Shown: positions 24,427 through 33,311, numbered from the stretch's first letter. The stretch: DNA of 64,000 nt from WJKR01 sp964556395 (GCA_964556395.1 CAZKVR010000002.1:1-64000), one strand, 5' to 3'. Translations and numbers: made by a program. The notes: generated from the sequence alone by a model not told the origin.

Positions 24427-26235
24427 TCAAAACTTCCTGCTGACGACGAGCTTAGGGTAGACGCCGAGACTCATGAACTCGTCGAGCATGAGCTTGAAGG
24501 CGTAGCTGACCTCTACGTTGTGCATGCCTTCTTCGTCGGGCATGAGCGCGCTGGTCGCCTTGCCGCCTTTCTTGGCGTCGTAGTAGCCGACCAGTCCTGA
24601 CTTATCCCCGATTGGGATGACGGTCTTGTCCGAGTCGAAACGCTCCTTGAGGAGGAGGGATGCGCCATGGGCGACGAAGGTGTCCTTCTCCATCTCTCCC
24701 AGCCTGAGGCCTCCTTCCTTGGCGCGTCCTTCCGTGGGCTGCCTCGTGAGCAGCTGGATGGGTCCGCGCGCCCTGCTGTGGACCTTGTTGGCGACCATGT
24801 GCTTGAGTTTGAGGTAGTACATGTTCCCGATGTATATCTGTACCTTGTAGCGCTCGCCGGTGATGCCGTTGTACAGGGTCTCGGCGCCGTTGTCCTGGAA
24901 TCCGAGTCTTTTGAGCTCCTGCCTGATGTCTTTCTCTTCTTCCGAGGAGAATACGCTGCCATCGACCGTCCTGCCGGCGAGGGCTCCGGTCTTCCCTCCG
25001 ATGAGTTCTAGGAGGTGTGATACGGTCATCCTTGAGGGGATGCCGTGTGTTCCGAAGAGGATGTCCGGTTTCATGCCGGTGGCTGAGAATGGCACGTCTG
25101 CTTCGGGTGCGACGTAGCTGATGACGCCTTTCTGCCCGTGGCGGCTGGTGAACTTGTCGCCTATCTCCGGGACTCGTTGTTCTCGCAGTCGGGCCTGGAC
25201 GAGCTTGTTTCCTTCAGCGTTCTCTGTGAGGAAGATGAAGTCGACGACTCCTTTCTCACCGTGCTTGAGTGCCATGCTGCTCTCGCGCCTCTGGTTTTGC
25301 GTGAGGTTGTACTCGTCGGCGCTTGAGAGGAACCTGGGTGGTGAGGTCTTGCCGATTACCACATCTCCTTCGTCCACGACGGCTTCAGGGTATATGATGC
25401 CGTCGCCTTCGAGGAAGCGGTAGTCGTGCTCGCTCTTGTAGCCTTTGACGTCCTTGTCGGGCACGCTGATCTCGTCTATGAGGCCTCCGGAGTAGCGGAG
25501 TTCCTCGGTCGTGACTGGCTTGAAGTACGTGCTCCTGGCGAGTCCTCTTTCGATAGCGCCTTTGTTGATTATGATGGCGTCTTCCATGTTGTAGCCTTGG
25601 TAGCTCATGACCGCGACTATGACGTTCTGGCCGGAGGGGTGCTTGTCGTAGTTCGAGATATGGTGCATCGCGCTCGCCACGAGGGGGAATTGCGGGTAGT
25701 GTAGGACTGACACGTCCATGTCTGTCCGTACCATATAGTTAGCGATGTAGAGTCCGAGGGCTTGCTTCTGGTTCTTGCTGCCTTGGTTCATACGGACGCC
25801 GTGGTTGTAGTTGCCGAACGGCACCATGCTCGTGCACAGGCCTACGAGGTCTATGGGGCTGACTTCGAGGTGGGTGTGCTCTTCCGTGAGGTCTTCTTCC
25901 TCGATGGCTATGAACGCGGCTTCCTCTTCCGTGGCGTCGAGGTATTCGATGACGCCTTGCTTGACGAGGTCAGACCATGTTATCTCGTTCTTCTCGAGCT
26001 GCTCCTTGTGCCTGTCGGTGAGGAGAGGTTTTCCTTCCTTGACGACGACGAGCGGCCTGATGGATCGTCCTTTCGAGGTCTCGATGAGGACTCGTCCCTT
26101 GAGCGTGTCGTTGAGGACGTTGATACCTATGGGAATGTTGCCCATTCGTCGCTCGTCGATGACCTTCTGTGTGAAGTCTATGGGGTCCTTGACGGTACCC
26201 ATGAATTTTCCGTCAACGAATACGTCGGTGGTCAT
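24427..26235 (-). CDS. rpoB1: RNA polymerase subunit B' (C-terminal half of B)
   Basis: 602 residues. Conserved segments include GYNMEDAIIINKGAIERGLA, MKHGEKGVVDF, SRHGQKGVISYV and the C-terminal SYAFKLMLDEFMSLGVYP. The B subunit is encoded as two genes, as in many euryarchaea. Its ATG shares one base with the rpoB2 stop codon (TAATG), so translation is coupled. Confidence 0.97.
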   Translation of the reverse strand: MTTDVFVDGKFMGTVKDPIDFTQKVIDERRMGNIPIGINVLNDTLKGRVLIETSKGRSIRPLVVVKEGKPLLTDRHKEQLEKNEITWSDLVKQGVIEYLDATEEEAAFIAIEEEDLTEEHTHLEVSPIDLVGLCTSMVPFGNYNHGVRMNQGSKNQKQALGLYIANYMVRTDMDVSVLHYPQFPLVASAMHHISNYDKHPSGQNVIVAVMSYQGYNMEDAIIINKGAIERGLARSTYFKPVTTEELRYSGGLIDEISVPDKDVKGYKSEHDYRFLEGDGIIYPEAVVDEGDVVIGKTSPPRFLSSADEYNLTQNQRRESSMALKHGEKGVVDFIFLTENAEGNKLVQARLREQRVPEIGDKFTSRHGQKGVISYVAPEADVPFSATGMKPDILFGTHGIPSRMTVSHLLELIGGKTGALAGRTVDGSVFSSEEEKDIRQELKRLGFQDNGAETLYNGITGERYKVQIYIGNMYYLKLKHMVANKVHSRARGPIQLLTRQPTEGRAKEGGLRLGEMEKDTFVAHGASLLLKERFDSDKTVIPIGDKSGLVGYYDAKKGGKATSALMPDEEGMHNVEVSYAFKLMLDEFMSLGVYPKLVVSRKF

Positions 26236-27713
26236 TATTTGATCAACTCCAAGCCGAGGTTTTTGAGGTTGCTGACGAGCGCTTTCTCGTCTACGCCTTG
26301 CGTGACGTCTGCGAGGAGCGCCAGGTTCTTCCTGAGGCCGATATTGCTGCCTTCAGGGGTTTCCGTCATGCACAGCCGTCCCATGTGGGTGCTGTGGAGC
26401 GCTCGCGCCTCGAAGTTCTCTTGCGATGCTGAGAGGGGGCTGATGACTCTTTGGAGGTGGCTGAGGGTCTGGAGGAAGTTCAGTCGTTCTATGCGTTGGC
26501 TGACTCCTTTCCGGCCGCCCACCCATGAGCCGGTGGCCATGCTGCTGTAGATGCGCTGCGTCAATAGCTTCTCCCTGATGATGACTTTGATGCTGGGGAA
26601 CTTTCCTCGTTTGACGATGCGCTGGAAGTTGTACAGGAGGTCTCCGATAAGGACTTTCAAGTTGACTTTGAACAGGTCTGCCATGAGGTCGCCGCTGTAC
26701 TTGACGCGCTTGTTCGCGTAGTGGTCCTTGTCGTCGACGCCCCACTCGCCCGAAGCGACTTTTATGTAGTCTTTCACGTACTTGCACAGGTTGACCGCTT
26801 TGAACTTCCGGTCCTCCTCGGTGACGCCGAGGTGTGGTAGGAGGTACTTGTCGATGATGTCGCTGACGCGTTCGATGCGGATGTCCTTGCTTTGCGTGAT
26901 GCCTATCTTCTTGGCGATATGGTCGAGCGCGTCCTCAGGCGTCTTGAGGTCTATGAACTCGTAGAGGTTGAGGAACACGTCGGAGTGCTCTCCGAGGTCG
27001 ATAGTCTTCATGATATCCTCGTCCTTGACCATGCCGAGGGCTTTAATGGCCGCGATGATGGGGATGCGTTTCACCCTGGTGAAGCTCAGGTATATGAGCC
27101 CGTCCCTGAGCTTTTCCATCTGGTGCGGGATCTTGTATGATCCTCGTTCTGAGAAGACTTTCCCGACGTACTTGCTCGTGCCTGACGTCTCTTCGACCAT
27201 GAGCTTGTTGCTCGCCAGGTCTTCGATCTTGACGATGGCTTTCTCAGTGCCGTTGATGATGAAGTAGCCGCCGGGGTCGTCGGGGTCTTCTCCGTGCTTG
27301 ATGAGGTCTTCCTTGCTCATCTTGCTGAGGTGGCAGTGCTTGCTCTTGATCATGATAGGCAGGGTCCCTATCTGGGTCTTGAAGCTTTCTCGTTGGACGC
27401 CGTTGATGTGTGCCGACACCTCGATGTGGATGGGTGCTGCGTAGGATATCTTCCGCAGCCTGGCTTCCAGAGGGTAGATGGGTCTCTTGGAGCCGTCGGC
27501 TTCCGTGATCTCTGGCTTCTCCACGGTGATGCGGTCGAACCTGATCTTGAACTCTTCCACGTCGGGCGGGATTATCGTCGGTTCGATCTCTTTGTTCTCC
27601 TCTATTATCTGTTGGAGTTCCTCTTCGATGAATTGGTTGAACGATTCCAGGTCCGCTTCGACGAAGGATCGTTCTTCGAAGTATTTCTTGAGGAGGAGTT
27701 TTTCGTTATGCAT
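26235..27713 (-). CDS. rpoB2: RNA polymerase subunit B'' (N-terminal half of B)
   Basis: 492 residues. Typical segments are GGYFIINGTEKAIVKIEDLA and the fork region TGSWVGGRKGVSQ, QRVISPLSASQENFEARALH, CMTETPEGSNIGL at the C-terminus. The ATG at 27713 overlaps the end of rpoH by 8 nt and has AGAGGTG upstream; the frame extends three codons to a GTG. Confidence 0.97.
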   Translation of the reverse strand: MHNEKLLLKKYFEERSFVEADLESFNQFIEEELQQIIEENKEIEPTIIPPDVEEFKIRFDRITVEKPEITEADGSKRPIYPLEARLRKISYAAPIHIEVSAHINGVQRESFKTQIGTLPIMIKSKHCHLSKMSKEDLIKHGEDPDDPGGYFIINGTEKAIVKIEDLASNKLMVEETSGTSKYVGKVFSERGSYKIPHQMEKLRDGLIYLSFTRVKRIPIIAAIKALGMVKDEDIMKTIDLGEHSDVFLNLYEFIDLKTPEDALDHIAKKIGITQSKDIRIERVSDIIDKYLLPHLGVTEEDRKFKAVNLCKYVKDYIKVASGEWGVDDKDHYANKRVKYSGDLMADLFKVNLKVLIGDLLYNFQRIVKRGKFPSIKVIIREKLLTQRIYSSMATGSWVGGRKGVSQRIERLNFLQTLSHLQRVISPLSASQENFEARALHSTHMGRLCMTETPEGSNIGLRKNLALLADVTQGVDEKALVSNLKNLGLELIK

Positions 27714-27948
27714 TGATGACACCTCTGTAGAAGACGGCCGTGCCGGCCGTCGTGCTCTGCCGTTCTATCTTGATGATGTCGTTCTCCTTCGCGTCTAGGT
27801 GTGCGATGGCTGGGTCATCCTTGAATATTTTCGGCAGCTCCCTGATGGTGATGTTGTATGTCTTGAAGAGGTCTTCCTTCTCCTTGTCCGAAAGCTTGGT
27901 GTGCTTCGGGATGAGAACGTGTGTGAGCGGTTCCTTGTTGCTTGCCAT
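27706..27948 (-). CDS. rpoH: RNA polymerase subunit H (Rpb5-like)
   Basis: 80 residues. The archaeal H subunit equals the C-terminal domain of eukaryotic Rpb5. HVLIPKHTKLSDKEKEDLF and the end DIIKIERQSTTAGTAVFYRG are diagnostic. It is the first gene of the polymerase operon. ATG at 27948 follows a GGGGG run by 8 nt. Confidence 0.95.
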   Translation of the reverse strand: MASNKEPLTHVLIPKHTKLSDKEKEDLFKTYNITIRELPKIFKDDPAIAHLDAKENDIIKIERQSTTAGTAVFYRGVINA

Positions 27949-27985
27949 CAATTAATCCCCCGCGCGGTTAGTGGTTTTGTTGGTC

Positions 27986-28096
27986 TGGGCCGGACGGGAT
28001 TCGAACCCGCGACCACCTGATTAAAAGTCAGGTGCTCTTATGCCCATCGGCGGCCGGCGCTCGCCGGCTGCTTGTTCCAGGCTGAGCTACCGGCCC
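27986..28096 (-). tRNA. tRNA-Lys(TTT) with D-loop intron
   Basis: Acceptor GGGCCGG/CCGGCCC, anticodon stem CCTGA/TCAGG with loop CTTTTAA, T-arm GCGGG/CCCGT. The gene is 111 nt. A 37-nt insertion lies in the D-loop between positions 19 and 20 and contains a strong hairpin GCCGGCG-AG-CGCCGGC. The junction can fold as GCCT/GGGC with bulges GGA and ATA, and splicing restores GCTC-AGCCTGGAA-GAGC. It lies 15 nt downstream of tRNA-Asp and is probably cotranscribed with it. Confidence 0.88.
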
Positions 28097-28111
28097 TCTG
28101 TGTGGTCTGGA

Positions 28112-28184
28112 CGCCCCGGCCGGGATTTGAACCCGGGTCGCAGCCTCGACAGGGCTGCATGATAGGCCACTACACTACCGGGGC
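28112..28184 (-). tRNA. tRNA-Asp(GTC)
   Basis: A complete 73-nt intronless tRNA: acceptor GCCCCGG/CCGGGGC, D-arm GTGTAGTGGCCTATCAT, anticodon loop CTGTCGA, T-loop TTCAAAT. No TATA box lies at the usual distance. The nearest good one (28309-28320) is about 130 nt upstream, leaving a leader. Confidence 0.95.
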
Positions 28185-28320
28185 CCGTGGTCGGGCGCAG
28201 TCCGCTCTCTGTCTCGCGTTGGTGCGTTGGAGAACGGTTATGCGCGCGTCATGGGTGAAGGCACCGAGTCCTGGCTCTTTTCGATGTTGGTGCGGAGAAC
28301 CACAGTCTGTTTATAAATGT
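28185..28320 (-). promoter_or_regulatory. TATA box and long leader of the tRNA-Asp/tRNA-Lys transcript
   Basis: ACATTTATAAAC (28309-28320, minus strand) is followed by about 105 nt before tRNA-Asp. The leader contains two near copies of a motif reading GTTCTCC then CGCACCAAC. No open reading frame of note is present. It may be a processed leader or an independent small RNA. Confidence 0.35.
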
Positions 28321-28414
28321 TGTGGTCGGAGAGAGAACTATCTTTACTGCCTTCTCCACAGGAGAAGTAGTATTTATAGTTTGTGATAGTGTAGGATGGT
28401 AGAAAAAAATGGTA

Positions 28415-28578
28415 TCCCTCCTCCCAGACTCTCGAGCAGCCGGCGCCTCGCTGGCGCCGTGCTGGATTCGAACCGGGGACCTCTCGGTTCCGGCTGGTGG
28501 CCTGTCACGCCGGCCCGCTTGTACGGGGAGTCGAGGCCACCTCTACAGCCGAGCGCTCTACCGCTGAGCTAAGGAGGG
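28415..28578 (-). tRNA. tRNA-Tyr(GTA) with two introns
   Basis: Acceptor CCCTCCT (28578-28572) pairs with AGGAGGG (28422-28416), with the C1-G72 pair typical of archaeal tRNA-Tyr. The 164-nt gene reduces to 72 nt after removing 54 nt at 37/38 and 38 nt in the T-loop at 59/60. Spliced stems are CTCGG/CCGAG with loop CTGTAGA, and CCCGG/CTGGG with loop TTCGAAT. The T-loop junction has central helix TTCG/CGAG and bulge AGT. The anticodon-loop intron pairs GGTGGCC/GGCCACC internally; its junction is less canonical. TATA box at 28603-28612. Confidence 0.88.
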
Positions 28579-28602
28579 ATCCGACCGGATGAACCCAAGC
28601 CT

Positions 28603-28612
28603 GTTTATAAAG
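28603..28612 (-). promoter_or_regulatory. TATA box of tRNA-Tyr
   Basis: The element TTTATAAA on the minus strand is centred about 30 nt upstream of the tRNA 5' end. Confidence 0.65.
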
Positions 28613-28657
28613 GTTATGGGTTTTCTGAGAAAGGGTGATACAAAAAAAGAAGAGTGA

Positions 28658-30079
28658 TTATCGTCCCATCTTGGTCAAGCCTGACGTGACGACGCGTTCC
28701 CTGTTCGTCCGCCCGTGGAATTTGATCTTGGCCGGTGGCAGGACCATCTTGCCGACAATCTTGAGCTTGGATTTTATCTTGTACGAGATGATCCGCTCCT
28801 CGTACGGCTCGAGCGAGTCGATCTCCCACCGTGCGATGGTGCCTCGCCGCTCGCTCTTCGTCACCTTGCTGGGCTGGAGCGTGCCGAGGTGGGCGCTAGT
28901 GATGAACTCTGCGATGCGGGGGACGCGGTCGATGACCTTGAGCCTGTTGACTTGCCGCTTGCTCCGGTTCTTGACGAACACGCGTACTTTCATCTCGTTC
29001 ATGCCTTCCTGATCCTTATGGGTGACGTGGGCTTCCTTCACGGCCACGATAGGGCTACGTAAGACGAAGTAGCCGATGATGGCGAGGATGATGGCGAGGA
29101 TGACCGCCGCGAGAGGGTAGTAGTTGCGTTCCACCACTATCTCTCGGGTCTCCTGCGGCTCGAGGGTGACTGTCCAGGCGATCTTGCGTTCGCCGTCCCT
29201 GACGACGACCCCTTCCTCGCTCGTCGTAAGGAAGAGGTCTTCCCACAAGCCAACCTCGTAGGTGACTTCCTTGGTGAGCTCTTCGTTGCCGTCGTTGGTG
29301 AGCGTGATGGTCTCCGTACTGGTGAGGAACCCTTTCTCAGTCATAGCCCTGTCTGTCAGCAACCGTGCGTACGCCTTGATTTCGAAGGTTGATTCGTCAC
29401 GGGCGATGACCGTGCCGTCGGTCGGCAGCGCCACCTCTACTTCGAGGACGTGCGTCCCGGGCTCTTGTTCCGGGTCGAGGTTGAACAGGAGCTTCTTACG
29501 GTACGTGGAGAGGGATTCCAGCGGCGCCTCTACCTCTTCAGAGAACAGGTCGCTCTCTGCCGTGATGACGAGATCTTCGAATTCGCGGAGGTTGTTGTTC
29601 CTGAGGAATATCGAGACAGGCATGGGTTCTCGCGGGTCGACCTGATTGGGCGCGTCGACCTGCAGCTTGACGTTGGGCGGGTAACCCTTGTCGAACAGTT
29701 CGAGCGACACCGAGAGGAAAACGCTGGTGTCGATGCGGTCGCCGCTTCTCGAACCGATAAAGGCGAGCGGTACCCGGTAGTTGCTGAGGCCGACGTTGGA
29801 GCGTGGCGTGATGAGGAGGTCGAAGGTTTTGGTCTCGTTGGCCGCCAGCGAGACTGAGCGTGGTGTGACTATCCAGTCGCCTGAGTCGGCCTTGATGTTG
29901 ATGACGTCGTTTTCCGCGCTGTCGCTCGTCAGCGTGACCTGGTAGGTGGCGCTTTCCAACGGCGGTACGGTGTTGTTGATCGCTTCCACGTCGGCTTCGA
30001 GCGCGTGCGCCGCGCTGATGGTGAATAGCACCAAGAATGTGACGAGTATGGTCTTGCTGAGGGTGTTCTTCATCTCCAC
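28658..30079 (-). CDS. Exported, membrane-anchored beta-sandwich protein
   Basis: 473 residues. A signal peptide (residues 1-27, ending SAAHALEAD) is followed by repeated Ig-like modules with the feel of archaeal NEW3/COG1470 domains (ESATYQVTLTSDSAENDVIN; LAANETKTFDLLITP). A membrane helix lies near residues 326-346 (YYPLAAVILAIILAIIGYF). The C-terminal 120 residues form a DUF11-like module (VKVRVFVKNRSKRQVNRLKV is the same style) that would be on the other side of the membrane. Function unknown; probably a cell-surface protein. Confidence 0.7.
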   Translation of the reverse strand: MEMKNTLSKTILVTFLVLFTISAAHALEADVEAINNTVPPLESATYQVTLTSDSAENDVINIKADSGDWIVTPRSVSLAANETKTFDLLITPRSNVGLSNYRVPLAFIGSRSGDRIDTSVFLSVSLELFDKGYPPNVKLQVDAPNQVDPREPMPVSIFLRNNNLREFEDLVITAESDLFSEEVEAPLESLSTYRKKLLFNLDPEQEPGTHVLEVEVALPTDGTVIARDESTFEIKAYARLLTDRAMTEKGFLTSTETITLTNDGNEELTKEVTYEVGLWEDLFLTTSEEGVVVRDGERKIAWTVTLEPQETREIVVERNYYPLAAVILAIILAIIGYFVLRSPIVAVKEAHVTHKDQEGMNEMKVRVFVKNRSKRQVNRLKVIDRVPRIAEFITSAHLGTLQPSKVTKSERRGTIARWEIDSLEPYEERIISYKIKSKLKIVGKMVLPPAKIKFHGRTNRERVVTSGLTKMGR

Positions 30080-30176
30080 GCTACCTCCCGGTGTCTTTAC
30101 TCCAGGGTATTATATATAAGTTTTGTTTTGGTTGTGGTCGGGAAGCCTTGTCTTCGGGACCTTGTGAGTGGGAGAG

Positions 30177-30294
30177 TGGGGCCACAGGGATTTGAACCCT
30201 GGTTGCCAGCTGTCCGCTTCACAGAATGCCGCCGGTGGCGGCGGCTTCTCTGCGAACCCCGAGCTGGAGTGATACCAAGCTACACTATGGCCCC
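30177..30294 (-). tRNA. tRNA-Pro with anticodon-loop intron (anticodon GGG or CGG)
   Basis: Acceptor GGGGCCA/TGGCCCC, D-arm GTGT-AGCTTGGTA-TCAC, anticodon stem CCAGC/GCTGG and T-arm CAGGG/CCCTG are clear. A 45-nt insertion containing a GCCGCC/GGCGGC hairpin interrupts the anticodon loop. With the standard 37/38 position the loop becomes TCGGGGA, giving anticodon GGG with C at position 33, where U is nearly universal. Reading CGG would restore U33 but weakens the stem. The bulge-helix-bulge is imperfect, so the splice points are uncertain. TATA-like sequence at 30323-30333. Confidence 0.8.
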
Positions 30295-30324
30295 TCGGTC
30301 TCCTCGCGGAAAACGGTGGGGGGT

Positions 30325-32385
30325 TTAAAAAACTTGTTGTTGGTGCACTAGTGATTGGTTGGCGTCCTTCTCGACCCTGATGACGTGTTCGACGAACGCT
30401 TCCATCTTGGCTTCGTGGCTGATGATGAAGAGTTGTCCGAGCCGGAGCTGGTCGAGGACGTCTCGCATCCGGTCGAGCTGGTACGTTGAGAAGCCGTCGG
30501 TGGGCTCGTCGAGTATGAGGATGTCCCGCGTCTTGATGGTGGCTATGAACTCGTTCACCACCTGGTTGAGCGCGAGGCGGTAGGCGAGCGCGACTGCGGT
30601 CTTCTCGCCTCCTGAGAGGGCTTCGAGGTCTGCGTCGTAGCCGTTGAGGTCTATGAGTGGTGTGAAGTCCTGGTCAAGGTTGACGTTGAGGTTCTCGTCG
30701 TCGATGATGGTGTCGAACCACTCGCTGAACTGGCTTGCGAACTCGTGGTGGAGGCTTGCGAACACCGTCTGCTCTATCTTGTCCGTGGCTGGTATGAATT
30801 GTTGCTTGAGCCAGTGGTTCTTGGCTTTCAGGTCGTTCATACGCTTCCGTTTGGCCTTGAGCTTCTCGAGTTCTTCGTGGAGCCGTTTGACGTCCTTGGC
30901 TGCGGATTCCGCTTGCGTGCCGAGCCTCGCTTGTTTCACTTTGAGGTCGTTGAGCTTCCGTTGCTCGTCCTCCTTGGTTTTCTGTTGCTGTTCGTGCTCC
31001 TTCACTTTCTCTTGTAGTTGTTCGAGCTTTTCCTGGACGTCCTTGAGGGTGTTTTCTGAGGCTTGCCGTTGCTTCTCGGCCTGTTCGAGGTCTTTCCCTA
31101 TCTGTCCGAGGCGTTGTTCGTGCTGCTTCTTGCGTTCTTCGAGTGTGCTCTTCTTCGTCCGCTTGCGGTGGAGGTCTTGTTCTTTCTTGCGGAGTTCTGC
31201 CTGCTTGTCCTCGGCCTGCTTGGCGTAGCCTTCCAGTTTCTCGAGGTTGGCGTCGGCTTTCTTGATGAGCGCGACTTGTTTTGCGAGGAGGTCTTCCTTG
31301 TGCTCGTGCGGGATGCCTTGCCGGCACAGCGGGCATTGCTCGCCGAGTTGTTCGAGCTCTGTCTTGGTCTTCTGGGCTTGGGCTTTCCGTGCCTTGGCGT
31401 GCGCTTCCTTCTCCCGGATGGCTTGCAGTCGTCGGTCAAACTGTTCCTGCTGGCTCTTGACGTTCTCGAGCTCCTCGTCGGTCACGTCCGACAGTTGCCC
31501 TAGTTGTTCTTTCGTCTGGTCGAGCTCTTTCCGGAGCCGTTCCCGTTCCTGTTCGAGGCGTCTCTTCGTGTCTTCGTGCTGTTTCTTGGCTGATTCGGCT
31601 TTCGTGTGCTCCCGTCGTTGCTCGTGGTACTTGTCCAGGTACTCCTGGGTTTTTTTGAGCTTCTCGGCTTCCTCGTCGTACCTCTTCTGTTGCTGTTCTG
31701 CTTGCCGGGTCGTGTCCTTGAGAGCTTGCTCCGCCTCGTCCTTGACTTTCTGCGCCTGTTTGAGCTCGGCTTCCTTGTGTGGGAGCTCATCCACTTGTTG
31801 TTCGAGGGCTTTGGTCTCGCTGCGGATCTCTTTCTGCGTGGTGGTGACGTTCTCCTTGATGCGCTGGTACTGGTCGATGCCGAACACCTTCCGGAGGGTC
31901 TGGAGTCGTGACTCCGGCTTCTCTTCCAGGATCCGTTTCATCTCCTCCTGGGGCGTGTACACCGTGTACCGGAACAGGTGTGACTTGGCTTTCGTCACCA
32001 TGCTCTGTGGGTATCCTATCAGGTCGAGGACCTTGGCCTTGAGCTCGACAGGGGTGAGCGACTCCTCCTTCTCAGGCGTTTTCAGCTTCCCGTTGCCTTG
32101 CTTGATGGATTGGCTCGTCCGTTCTAAAGTCCTCGTGACCGCGTACTCTTTCCCTTGGAGGGAGAACGTCAGTGAGACCGAGCCTTTCGTGGCGCCGTGG
32201 CGGAGGAGGCTGGTCGCGGGGAGCTCCCCTCTGAAGAGTCCGAAGAGGGCGAACTCCGTCGCCAACAACAATGTGGTCTTGCCCGAGCCCACGTCGCCTG
32301 AGAGGAGTATGCTGCCTTCCGGGAAGTCGACGGCGGCTTGCCGGTAGGACCGGATGTTCTGGAGCTCGAGGCGCTTGAGAAGCAT
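30325..32385 (-). CDS. rad50: Rad50-like SMC-family ATPase
   Basis: 686 residues. Walker A SGDVGSGKTTLLL is at about residue 30. Long heptad-repeat coiled coils flank a central zinc hook, QCPLCRQGIPHEH near residue 352. The signature SGGEKTAVALAYRLALN and Walker B DILILDEPTDG are at the C-terminus. Rad50 tethers DNA ends with Mre11. This protein is shorter than the typical 850-900 residues, mostly through shorter coiled coils. Mre11 is not adjacent in the window; the gene 19 nt upstream encodes an unrecognised protein. Confidence 0.88.
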   Translation of the reverse strand: MLLKRLELQNIRSYRQAAVDFPEGSILLSGDVGSGKTTLLLATEFALFGLFRGELPATSLLRHGATKGSVSLTFSLQGKEYAVTRTLERTSQSIKQGNGKLKTPEKEESLTPVELKAKVLDLIGYPQSMVTKAKSHLFRYTVYTPQEEMKRILEEKPESRLQTLRKVFGIDQYQRIKENVTTTQKEIRSETKALEQQVDELPHKEAELKQAQKVKDEAEQALKDTTRQAEQQQKRYDEEAEKLKKTQEYLDKYHEQRREHTKAESAKKQHEDTKRRLEQERERLRKELDQTKEQLGQLSDVTDEELENVKSQQEQFDRRLQAIREKEAHAKARKAQAQKTKTELEQLGEQCPLCRQGIPHEHKEDLLAKQVALIKKADANLEKLEGYAKQAEDKQAELRKKEQDLHRKRTKKSTLEERKKQHEQRLGQIGKDLEQAEKQRQASENTLKDVQEKLEQLQEKVKEHEQQQKTKEDEQRKLNDLKVKQARLGTQAESAAKDVKRLHEELEKLKAKRKRMNDLKAKNHWLKQQFIPATDKIEQTVFASLHHEFASQFSEWFDTIIDDENLNVNLDQDFTPLIDLNGYDADLEALSGGEKTAVALAYRLALNQVVNEFIATIKTRDILILDEPTDGFSTYQLDRMRDVLDQLRLGQLFIISHEAKMEAFVEHVIRVEKDANQSLVHQQQVF

Positions 32386-32404
32386 GACACTCGGGGTGTG
32401 CGGG

Positions 32405-33259
32405 TCACTTAATAAGTTTGTCGCCGATGCTCTTCCAGTAGTTCCGGCTCCCGGCCGCTAGTCCTGTTAGGCCGGCCGCTTTGTAGCCTAATTCCTTGGC
32501 GGCGTTCCTCATGTTGTAGACTATGTCCTTGCCGGCCGCGTGGATGATAGATCCGTGGCCTTCCATCCTGGCTCGGCGCTTATAGGTGTCTCCCAGGTGG
32601 TCGAAGGTGTCTGCCACTTGCTTTATCACTGGCGCCTTCCTGATGATTGGCGTGACGGTGTCACTCATCTTGTTGAGGATGTGGCTGCTGTGCATGGCGA
32701 GGGAGCCGTAGCCGATGGCCGGGCGTGCCTTCTCATCCCTGTTGAGGAGGCGGTAGGCGTTCCAGACCGTGCTGGCTGCGGCGATGCTGAGGGTGACGTA
32801 GAGTGATTGCTCGCCGGCGTGGGCGACTGCTTCTGTCGCGCCGTACCCTCCGAGGACGAATGGGATGTGTTCGAGCGTGCTGAGGATGGCGTTCCAGTCT
32901 TGGGCTCTCTTCTTAGGGACTTTTGTAAGGGTTTCGAATTGCTCGGCGATGGGGTCGATGAACTGTCCTTGGAACACGCCCGCCATGACTGCTTCGTTGA
33001 ACAGCCTGTAGGCGATGACCTTCGCATCGTCTCTCGTGGGTTCCCGCCAGCCGCCAGGTCTGAGGAGGTGCCTGGCGAGGCCACCTACAGTCATGTCCTT
33101 GTAGACGCTGTCGCTGGCTTCCATGGCGTGGTGCTCGAGCTTGGCGTGCTGTCGGAATAGGTAGCGTGAGATGGTGGTGTGCGATTCGAACCGTTTGATG
33201 TTCTCCTTTGCGCGTGTTTCCCAGGGTTTCTTCACTTCGCCTTCGAGGTCGTCCGGCAT
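32405..33259 (-). CDS. Unrecognised protein upstream of rad50
   Basis: 284 residues, largely helical. It has a hydrophobic central stretch (SLYVTLSIAAASTVWNAY) that may be a buried helix or a membrane segment, and charged ends. No catalytic motif is recognised. It precedes rad50 by 19 nt on the same strand and probably shares its transcript, so a role with DNA ends is possible but unsupported by sequence. Confidence 0.6.
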   Translation of the reverse strand: MPDDLEGEVKKPWETRAKENIKRFESHTTISRYLFRQHAKLEHHAMEASDSVYKDMTVGGLARHLLRPGGWREPTRDDAKVIAYRLFNEAVMAGVFQGQFIDPIAEQFETLTKVPKKRAQDWNAILSTLEHIPFVLGGYGATEAVAHAGEQSLYVTLSIAAASTVWNAYRLLNRDEKARPAIGYGSLAMHSSHILNKMSDTVTPIIRKAPVIKQVADTFDHLGDTYKRRARMEGHGSIIHAAGKDIVYNMRNAAKELGYKAAGLTGLAAGSRNYWKSIGDKLIK

Positions 33260-33311
33260 GGCTGGTCGTGGAAGGTTGGAGTATTCTTAAATCTCGCGTT
33301 CCGGCAAGAAA

